A stretch of DNA of 64,000 nucleotides from an uncultured Collinsella sp. Its GTDB lineage: Bacteria; Actinomycetota; Coriobacteriia; Coriobacteriales; Coriobacteriaceae. The notes below the pieces were generated by a model, which was given only the letters and a program-made list of their open reading frames with translations, did not search any database and was not told where the DNA came from. The position numbers and the translations under genes were made by a program. Position 1 is the first letter of the stretch; each line of letters starts with the position of its first letter. The DNA lies in contig UQHO01000003.1 in assembly GCA_900540995.1 (NCBI GenBank), forward strand, positions 24,131 to 88,130. The letters run 5' to 3'. Shown here piece by piece: positions 58,272-64,000 of this stretch.

Positions 58272-59231
58272 CTACTTCCAACGAAGCAGATAGCCACCTA
58301 TATCCAGACCGGCGCCAAATCCAACCAAGGCGATGGTGTCGCCCTCATTCAGTGCATCCGTACGTGCCAGCCGGTCAAGCGCAAAGGGAATGCAGGCGCT
58401 CGAAATGTTGCCGGTCTCGCGCAGTGTTCGAACCATGCGCTCGTCTGGAACGCCGAGGCGCTTGACCGCCTGGCTCAGGATTCGTTCGTTAGCCTGATGG
58501 AATACAAAATGATCGATGTCTTCGACCAAAATGCCCGCATCGTTCGCAAGCTTATGGACCGTGTCGCAGATGGCGTTGACGCCGAACTTGAACACGCGGC
58601 GGCCATTCATGGACAGCACGCTCGCGCTATCTGCGGAAGCCTTAAACGGCGAGGTACCGACCAGACCGGGAACGCGCAACGTCTCGACGTCGGGCGCCGT
58701 CGAAAGCTCAACGGCAAGGGGGTTGTCTCCCCCAGCTTCAATCACTGCGGCGCCTGCCCCATCGCCAAAAAGCACGCAGGTGGCACGGTCGGTCCAGTCG
58801 AGCGCGCGCGTCATCTGCTCGGCAGCAACAACAAGCACGCGCTCGGCACGGCTGCGGGCGATATAGCCCTCGGCGACATCGAGCGCAAATACGAAGCCGG
58901 CACAAGCCGCCGAGACATCGAAGGCAGGGCACGTCGCGCCTAGTCGCTCAGCAACGGCACACGCCTCAGCGGGAACAAGGTGGTCACCCGTCGTCGTCGA
59001 GCAGACGATCAGATCCAGCTGGCTCGCGTCGATTCCGGACACCTGGAGTGCCCGCTCGCTCGCCGCTACGGCAAGGTCGTCAAGTGACTCGGTGGTGCAG
59101 ACGTGGCGGCTCTTGATACCTGTGCGAGTAAAAATCCACTCATCCGAGGTATCGAGGAACTCAGACAGCTCGTCATTGGAAACGCTGCGCTCAGGAAGCG
59201 CCGAGCCTGTTCCAAGAATCGTGAAACCCAT
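58272..59231 (-). CDS. fabH: 3-oxoacyl-ACP synthase III
   Basis: Initiating condensing enzyme of 319 residues, using acetyl- or branched acyl-CoA. Catalytic residues: Cys in DVSAACAGFVFAL, His in FVFHQANERIL, Asn in TGNISSACIP. The start at 59231 follows a perfect AAAGGAGGT; an upstream extension is not supported. It heads the operon. Two operator-like palindromes lie just upstream. Confidence 0.96.
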   Translation of the reverse strand: MGFTILGTGSALPERSVSNDELSEFLDTSDEWIFTRTGIKSRHVCTTESLDDLAVAASERALQVSGIDASQLDLIVCSTTTGDHLVPAEACAVAERLGATCPAFDVSAACAGFVFALDVAEGYIARSRAERVLVVAAEQMTRALDWTDRATCVLFGDGAGAAVIEAGGDNPLAVELSTAPDVETLRVPGLVGTSPFKASADSASVLSMNGRRVFKFGVNAICDTVHKLANDAGILVEDIDHFVFHQANERILSQAVKRLGVPDERMVRTLRETGNISSACIPFALDRLARTDALNEGDTIALVGFGAGLDIGGYLLRWK

Positions 59232-59248
59232 CACTAACCTCCTTTGAG

Positions 59249-59314
59249 TTGTTGACGTGTTTACATCGACCAAGAGAGGATAACGCATTTCAGTCTTTGT
59301 TGACGTGTTAACAT
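59249..59314. promoter_or_regulatory. Two 18-base operator-like sites between fabH and birA
   Basis: TTGTTGACGTGTTTACAT (59249-59266) and TTGTTGACGTGTTAACAT (59297-59314) are identical except at one base and lie 48 bases apart in the same direction. Each is an imperfect palindrome (TTGTTGAC and ATGTNAAC arms around GT). The inner one ends about 10 bases before the fabH ribosome-binding site. They are strong candidates for the regulator site of the fatty-acid operon. No regulator gene is present nearby. Confidence 0.6.
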
Positions 59315-59407
59315 TAAATTGTCCAAATGCGACAAAGGCTTCACATTGTGTCTATCTCTCGACACCATTGCGCGATTGCCTTATTTACTTAGGAGTTAGC
59401 AGCTGTT

Positions 59408-60184
59408 ATGGATTCTCGTTTAACGATAGTCGACGTAACCGGATCGACCAACGATGACCTGCTCGAAGCAGGAAAACAGGGGGCGCCGCACGGCACAGGA
59501 CTTGCCGCCCGGGCTCAGACAGCAGGACGCGGTCGGCGCGGGCACAAGTGGGACTCAACCGCCGGCAACCTATTGCTTTCGATTGTCCTGCGTCCATGCG
59601 TTAATCCCGCAAAGTACTCTGGTCTTGCCGCTGTCAGCGGCCTAGCGGTGCTCGAAGCACTCGAAAAGCAGGGTCTTGCAAACGAGATTGGCCTCAAATG
59701 GCCCAACGACCTGGTCGCGAGTGGACGCAAACTCGGCGGCATTCTGGTCGAGGCCGCACGCGATAACGAAGGCAGCCCCTTTGCGGTCTGTGGCATCGGC
59801 GTCAACGTGAACTATGTGCCCGCGGAGGTTCCCGATGGCGGCCTGCCCGCAATCGGTCTCTCGTATCTCAACGAGAACGTTCCCGCCGTCGATGTGCTAC
59901 TCAAACAGGTCTATCACGCAGTCGTGAACGCTGTAGATGCGTGGGCAGAACGCCTCAACGCCATGGAAGAAGACGCCGGACCGCTCGCGCCCGTCCACGA
60001 TGATTATGTAGCTCACCTCAATTGGATAGGGGAAACCGTTATCGCCCGTTCCCCTGTCGGTGACGAGCTGGCGCGTGGCATCTTTAAAACGGTCGATGGC
60101 TTTGGTCGCGCGTGCATCGAAACGGAAGACGGCTTTCGATCTTTCCATTTTGAGGAGGCATCGCTGCGTCCCATGAGCGAATAG
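59408..60184 (+). CDS. birA: Biotin-protein ligase, monofunctional
   Basis: Enzyme of 258 residues that joins biotin to AccB. The biotinyl-AMP loop is TAGRGRRGHKWDS (about 39-51), with KWPNDLVASGRKLGGILVE and GIGVNVNY further on. It has no N-terminal helix-turn-helix, so it does not regulate transcription itself. It is divergent from the fatty-acid operon, with a shared 176-base control region. GGAGTTAGC precedes the ATG. Confidence 0.94.
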   Translation: MDSRLTIVDVTGSTNDDLLEAGKQGAPHGTGLAARAQTAGRGRRGHKWDSTAGNLLLSIVLRPCVNPAKYSGLAAVSGLAVLEALEKQGLANEIGLKWPNDLVASGRKLGGILVEAARDNEGSPFAVCGIGVNVNYVPAEVPDGGLPAIGLSYLNENVPAVDVLLKQVYHAVVNAVDAWAERLNAMEEDAGPLAPVHDDYVAHLNWIGETVIARSPVGDELARGIFKTVDGFGRACIETEDGFRSFHFEEASLRPMSE

Positions 60185-60242
60185 GGCGCCGCAACCACCT
60201 ACTCGGCAGCATTACCCCGCAGTCCAAACCATCATTCAAAAC

Positions 60243-60280
60243 AAAAGGGCCCCACTGCCGTTACGGCAGCGGGGCCCTTT
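60243..60280. terminator. Strong terminator between birA and rpsJ
   Basis: AAAGGGCCCC pairs perfectly with GGGGCCCTTT, and CTGCCG/CGGCAG continues the stem. On the minus strand TTTTGTTTTG follows; the plus strand has only a short T-run. It ends the rpsL-rpsG-fusA-rpsJ message 20 bases after rpsJ and can also stop birA. Confidence 0.88.
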
Positions 60281-60299
60281 AAGCTATGAGCGATATCGC

Positions 60300-60608
60300 T
60301 TAGAGCTTGATGTCGATGTCGACGCCAGCGGGGAGGTCGAGACGCATGAGCGAATCAACGGTGCCCGAGGTGGGGTCGAGGATGTCGATGAGGCGCTTGT
60401 GGGTGCGCATCTCGAACTGCTCACGGGAGTCCTTGTTCACGTGCGGCGAGCGGATAACCGTGTACAGGTTGCGCTCGGTGGGCAGGGGGACAGGACCGGA
60501 AACGCGAGCGCCGGTCTTCTGAGCGGTCTCGACGATGAGCTTCGCGGACTGATCGACGACCTCGTGATCATAGCCCTTGAGGCGAATGCGGATCTTCTGG
60601 GTAGCCAA
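60300..60608 (-). CDS. rpsJ: 30S ribosomal protein S10
   Basis: Small-subunit protein of 102 residues, also a transcription antitermination factor (NusE). It starts MATQKIRIRLKGYDHEVVDQ and has the SPHVNKDSREQFEMRTHKRL signature. It follows fusA after 60 bases, with no tuf gene between. Normally it would lead into rplC; here a terminator follows at once. Confidence 0.97.
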   Translation of the reverse strand: MATQKIRIRLKGYDHEVVDQSAKLIVETAQKTGARVSGPVPLPTERNLYTVIRSPHVNKDSREQFEMRTHKRLIDILDPTSGTVDSLMRLDLPAGVDIDIKL

Positions 60609-60668
60609 CTTAAACCTCCAAAGAGTGCGAGAGATGTTCTCGCGGATTACGTAACAGGGAGCTCGAAC

Positions 60669-62768
60669 TTAGGCGTTCTTGCTCATGACCTCGTCCACGA
60701 TGGACTTGGGCGCGGGCTCATAAGAGTCGAACTGCATCGTGTAGGATGCACGGCCCTGGGTCTGGGAGCGAAGGTCGGTAGCGTAACCGAACATCTCGCC
60801 CAGCGGCACCTTGGCACGGATGAGCTTGCTGTTCTTGCGATCCTCCATGCCCTCGATCTTGCCGCGACGACCGGAGAGGTTGCCCATAACGTCGCCCATG
60901 TACTGCTCGGGGGTCTCGACCTCGACAGCCATGATCGGCTCGAGCAGCTGCGGATCGGACTTCTTGAGGGCGTCCTTGATAGCCATGGAGCCGGCGATCT
61001 TGAAGGCGGCCTCGGAGGAGTCGACCTCGTGGTAAGAACCGTCGAACAGGGTGACCTTGACGTCGAGGACCGGGAAGCCGGCGATAACACCGGTGTTCAG
61101 GGCCTCCTGGATGCCCTTGTCGATGGACGGGATGTACTCCTTGGGCACGACGCCGCCGACGATAGCGTTGACGAACTCGTAGCCGAAGCCCTCCTCCATC
61201 TTCTCGAGCTTGATGACGGCGTGGCCGTACTGACCGCGACCGCCGGACTGACGGACGAACTTGCCCTCAGCCTTCTCGACGTCGTGACCAGCGGTCTCGC
61301 GGTAGGCAACCTGGGGCTTACCGACGTTAGCGTCAACCTTGAACTCGCGGAGCAGACGGTCGACGATGATCTCGAGGTGCAGCTCGCCCATGCCGGCGAT
61401 GATGGTCTGGCCGGTCTCGTGGTTGGTGGACACCTGGAAGGTCGGGTCCTCCTCGGCGAGCTTGGTCAGAGCCAGGGACATCTTGTCCTGCTCGGCCTTG
61501 GTCTTGGGCTCGATGGCAACGTCGATAACGGGCTTAGCGAACTCGATCTTCTCAAGGACGATCTCCTTGCCCTCGGCGCACAGGGTGTCACCGGTGGTGG
61601 AGTTCTTGAAGCCGACGCAAGCGACGATGTCGCCGGCGGCAGCGTCGTCACGGTCGATACGCTCGGCGGCGTTCATCTCGAGGATGCGGCCGAGACGCTC
61701 GCGCTGACCGTTGGAAGCGTTGACCACGTAGGAGCCGGACTCAGCGCGGCCGGAGTAAACGCGGACATAGGTGAGCTTACCGACGAACGGGTCGGTCATG
61801 ATCTTGAAGACCAGGCCGGAGAAGGGCTCGTCGAAGGAAGGATGACGCTGGATCTCCTCGCCGGTGTCCGGATCGGTACCGGTGACAGCCTCAACGTCGA
61901 GCGGGCTGGGCAGGTAGTCGACGACAGCGTCGAGCAGCTCCTGAACGCCCTTGTTCTTGTAGGCGGAGCCCACGAAGACGAGGTTGAGCTCGTTGGCCAG
62001 AACGCCCTTACGCAGAGCCGCCTTGAGCTCCTCGACGGTGAAGTCCTCCTCCATGAGGATCTTCTCCATGAGCTCGTCGTCAAAGCTGGCAGCAGCGTCA
62101 AGGAGCTCCTCGCGCTTGGTGGCAGCGATGTCGGCAAACTCAGCCGGGATCTCGTCCATCGGCTCGGGGTAGGTCATACCCTTCTCGTCGGCCTTGAAGT
62201 CCCATGCAGTCATGGTGACCAGGTCGATGACGCCCCAGAAGTTGTCCTCGGCGCCCATCGGGACCTGAGCGGCCACGGCGTTAGCGTCGAGACGATCCTT
62301 CATGGTCTCGATAGCGTTGAAGAAGTCAGCGCCCACGCGGTCATACTTGTTGATGAAGGCGATGCGGGGGACGTTGAAGGTAGAAGCCTGACGCCAAACG
62401 GTCTCAGACTGGGGCTGAACGCCGGCAACGGCGTCGAAGACGGCGACAGCGCCATCGAGGACGCGCAGGCAGCGCTCGACCTCGGCGGTGAAGTCAACGT
62501 GGCCCGGGGTGTCGATGATCTGGATGCGGTAGTCCTTACCGTCCTTGTTCCAGAAGCACGTGGTAGCAGCGGAGGTAATGGTTACGCCGCGCTCCTGCTC
62601 CTGAACCATCCAGTCCATGGTGGCAGCGCCCTCATGGACCTCACCGATCTTGTGGGTCTTACCGGTGTAGTAAAGAATACGCTCGGTCGTGGTGGTCTTA
62701 CCGGCATCGATGTGGGCCATGATGCCGATGTTACGGGTATCGGAAAGCTTGTACTTAGGCTTAGCCAT
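60669..62768 (-). CDS. fusA: Elongation factor G
   Basis: Translocation GTPase of 699 residues, full length. The G motifs are AHIDAGKTTTTE (G1), DTPGHVDF (G3) and NKYDRVGADF (G4, NKxD). Domains II-V follow, with RQSGGRGQYGHAVIKLE in domain IV. It lies 19 bases after rpsG. Confidence 0.97.
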   Translation of the reverse strand: MAKPKYKLSDTRNIGIMAHIDAGKTTTTERILYYTGKTHKIGEVHEGAATMDWMVQEQERGVTITSAATTCFWNKDGKDYRIQIIDTPGHVDFTAEVERCLRVLDGAVAVFDAVAGVQPQSETVWRQASTFNVPRIAFINKYDRVGADFFNAIETMKDRLDANAVAAQVPMGAEDNFWGVIDLVTMTAWDFKADEKGMTYPEPMDEIPAEFADIAATKREELLDAAASFDDELMEKILMEEDFTVEELKAALRKGVLANELNLVFVGSAYKNKGVQELLDAVVDYLPSPLDVEAVTGTDPDTGEEIQRHPSFDEPFSGLVFKIMTDPFVGKLTYVRVYSGRAESGSYVVNASNGQRERLGRILEMNAAERIDRDDAAAGDIVACVGFKNSTTGDTLCAEGKEIVLEKIEFAKPVIDVAIEPKTKAEQDKMSLALTKLAEEDPTFQVSTNHETGQTIIAGMGELHLEIIVDRLLREFKVDANVGKPQVAYRETAGHDVEKAEGKFVRQSGGRGQYGHAVIKLEKMEEGFGYEFVNAIVGGVVPKEYIPSIDKGIQEALNTGVIAGFPVLDVKVTLFDGSYHEVDSSEAAFKIAGSMAIKDALKKSDPQLLEPIMAVEVETPEQYMGDVMGNLSGRRGKIEGMEDRKNSKLIRAKVPLGEMFGYATDLRSQTQGRASYTMQFDSYEPAPKSIVDEVMSKNA

Positions 62769-62787
62769 GTTAGTTCCTTACCTTAAC

Positions 62788-63261
62788 TTACCAACGATAG
62801 TGAGAGAACGCGCGGTTGGCCTCGGCCATCTTGAAGACGTCCTCACGCTTCTTGACGGAAGCGCCCAGGCCGTTGGAAGCGTCGAGGATCTCGTTGGCGA
62901 GACGCTCGGCCATGGTCTTCTCCTTGCGAGCGCGGGAGAAGTTGACGATCCAGCGGATACCCAGAGCGGTGGAACGACGGGAGTTGACCTCCATCGGGAC
63001 CTGATAGGTAGCGCCACCGACACGCTTGGGCTTAACCTCGAGCGTGGGCTTGACGTTGTCCATAGCCTTCTTGAAGGTAGCGAGAGCGTCGCCACCCTCG
63101 GACTTCTCGGCAACGATCTCGAAAGCGGTGTAAACGATGCGCTCAGCGGTGGCCTTCTTGCCGTCAAGAAGGACCTTGTTGATGAGCTGAGTCACCAGGC
63201 GGTTGTTGTAAACGGCGTCAGGCTGAACCTCACGACGATTAGCTGCTGCACGACGCGGCAT
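62788..63261 (-). CDS. rpsG: 30S ribosomal protein S7
   Basis: 16S-rRNA-binding protein of 157 residues. It starts MPRRAAANRREVQPDAVYNN; the signature VTQLINKVLLDGKKATAERI and the ending AEANRAFSHYRW match the family. It lies 73 bases after rpsL. Confidence 0.97.
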   Translation of the reverse strand: MPRRAAANRREVQPDAVYNNRLVTQLINKVLLDGKKATAERIVYTAFEIVAEKSEGGDALATFKKAMDNVKPTLEVKPKRVGGATYQVPMEVNSRRSTALGIRWIVNFSRARKEKTMAERLANEILDASNGLGASVKKREDVFKMAEANRAFSHYRW

Positions 63262-63334
63262 GTGAAATCTCCTTAAGTGTCTACCGTGCGGCGCTTAGGC
63301 GGCACACGGCGAAAGTATCAAAACGTTATCTGGC

Positions 63335-63712
63335 TTATTTAGCCTTGGGGCGCTTAGCACCGTACTTGGAACGGGCCTGCATACGGTTCTGGACCGGAGC
63401 AGCGTCGTAGGCGCCACGGATGACGTGATAACGGACACCAGGGAGGTCACGGACACGACCGCCGCGGACGAGCACGATGGAGTGCTCCTGCAGGTTGTGG
63501 CCCTCACCCGGGATGTAAGCAGTAACTTCGATGCCGTTGACGAGGCGAACACGGGCAACCTTACGAAGAGCCGAGTTCGGCTTCTTGGGGCTCGTGGTGA
63601 AGACGCGGGTGCACACGCCGCGCTTCTGGGAGTTGTGCTGCAGAGCAGCGTTCTTGGACTTCTTGGGCACGGAACGACGGCCCTGGCGAACCAGCTGGTT
63701 AATAGTAGGCAA
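63335..63712 (-). CDS. rpsL: 30S ribosomal protein S12
   Basis: Decoding-centre protein of 125 residues. It starts MPTINQLVRQGRRSVPKKSK and has TSPKKPNSALRKVARVRLVN and GEGHNLQEHSIVLVRGGRV. The lysines that mutate to streptomycin resistance (in PKKPNS and near GRVRD) are the normal residues. A strong promoter lies upstream. Confidence 0.97.
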   Translation of the reverse strand: MPTINQLVRQGRRSVPKKSKNAALQHNSQKRGVCTRVFTTSPKKPNSALRKVARVRLVNGIEVTAYIPGEGHNLQEHSIVLVRGGRVRDLPGVRYHVIRGAYDAAPVQNRMQARSKYGAKRPKAK

Positions 63713-63805
63713 AGCGTACTCCTTCTCGAATGATTCCAGCTTTCTGTAAAGTGCAACGGCTTGAATCGAGGGGTCAGCATCCCCCTACGAAACACGCAGT
63801 TTGAT

Positions 63806-63834
63806 AGGATACGTGGCGTTAGCTGTGCCGTCAA
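63806..63834 (-). promoter_or_regulatory. Promoter of the rpsL-rpsG-fusA-rpsJ unit
   Basis: On the minus strand TTGACG (-35, 63829-63834) and TATCCT (-10, 63806-63811) are 17 bases apart. The leader to rpsL is about 90 bases. A GGATACGCCCGG sequence directly upstream (63848-63859) resembles the element near rplC and rplB. Confidence 0.65.
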
Positions 63835-63945
63835 CAGACCACGCCGCCGGGCGTATCCCAAAATAGCCATATTTCCGCAAAGCCTACACAAAAGGAATCC
63901 CCTCCTGTGCGCGGGGGCGGATTCCCGGCCCGGGCGGCCCGCTGT

Positions 63946-64000
63946 TTAAGTTTGCTGCTCTACAGTCCTGCGCAAGACGGAAAGCACATTAAGTGCTTTC
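63946..64000. repeat. Palindromic repeat family B, copy cut by the window edge
   Basis: These 55 bases are identical to 46707-46761, from TTAAGTTTGCTGCTC to AAGTGCTTTC. The sequence before it (a GC-rich CCCGGCCCGGGCGGCC stretch) differs from the arm in the other copy. The right half is outside the window. Confidence 0.9.

Noticed and set aside
60609..60668. A tuf gene between fusA and rpsJ
   Set aside because: Only 60 bases separate the two genes. EF-Tu must be encoded elsewhere.
1..63834. Misassembly as the reason for the split ribosomal cluster
   Set aside because: Order and strand are preserved, and two pieces end in fitting terminators. Two pieces also start with plausible promoters. 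It cannot be excluded without reads, but the sequence itself does not suggest it.

Overview
The window looks like chromosomal DNA of a high-GC anaerobic gut actinobacterium of the class Coriobacteriia, most likely Collinsella or a close relative. The reasons are high-GC codon use, an actinobacterial zinc-type S14, one AccD-AccA fusion polypeptide, a FabK-type enoyl reductase, a LAxTG-type surface protein, and a selenium/molybdenum purine-catabolism gene set. The genus is inferred from gene content; no search was run.

The backbone is the str-S10-spc ribosomal supercluster, read on the minus strand from right to left. It is cut into three collinear pieces. Piece 1 (63712-60300) is rpsL-rpsG-fusA-rpsJ, with a promoter before rpsL and a terminator after rpsJ. 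Piece 2 (46413-40625) is rplC-rplD-rplW-rplB-rpsS-rplV-rpsC-rplP-rpmC-rpsQ-rplN-rplX, ending in a terminator. Piece 3 (3901-1) is rplE-rpsZ-rpsH-rplF-rplR-rpsE-rpmD-rplO-secY, running off the left edge, with its own likely promoter. No ribosomal gene is lost at either break.

The block between rpsJ and rplC (about 13.9 kb) holds a near-complete type II fatty-acid synthesis operon (fabH-acpP-fabK-fabD-fabG-fabF-accB-fabZ-accC-accDA) with divergent birA, then an orphan PTS EIIC, a CDF metal exporter and a histidine phosphatase.

The block between rplX and rplE (about 36.7 kb) holds two halves of a selenium-dependent molybdenum-hydroxylase/purine-degradation cluster. One half is a purine permease, ssnA, ygfK, a polyferredoxin and xanthine dehydrogenase. 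The other is ygeX, ygeY, ygeW, mocA, a dihydropyrimidinase, yqeC, yqeB and xdhC. Two paralogous YheO-type regulators lie at the cluster edges and ridA follows. The expected joint role is anaerobic uptake and breakdown of purines such as xanthine or urate. The halves are separated by an accessory segment (about 14.2-24 kb) with a repeat-built LAxTG surface protein, three uncharacterised proteins, a DEDDh exonuclease and two AAA ATPases with elaborate promoter repeats. A housekeeping stretch (U32 peptidase, RluA-type pseudouridine synthase, DeoR regulator, Gfo/Idh/MocA oxidoreductase) sits next to rplX.

Large perfect or near-perfect palindromes recur in the intergenic spaces, several exactly at the junctions between ribosomal pieces and inserted blocks. 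I saw no tRNA, rRNA, CRISPR array or intact insertion sequence.
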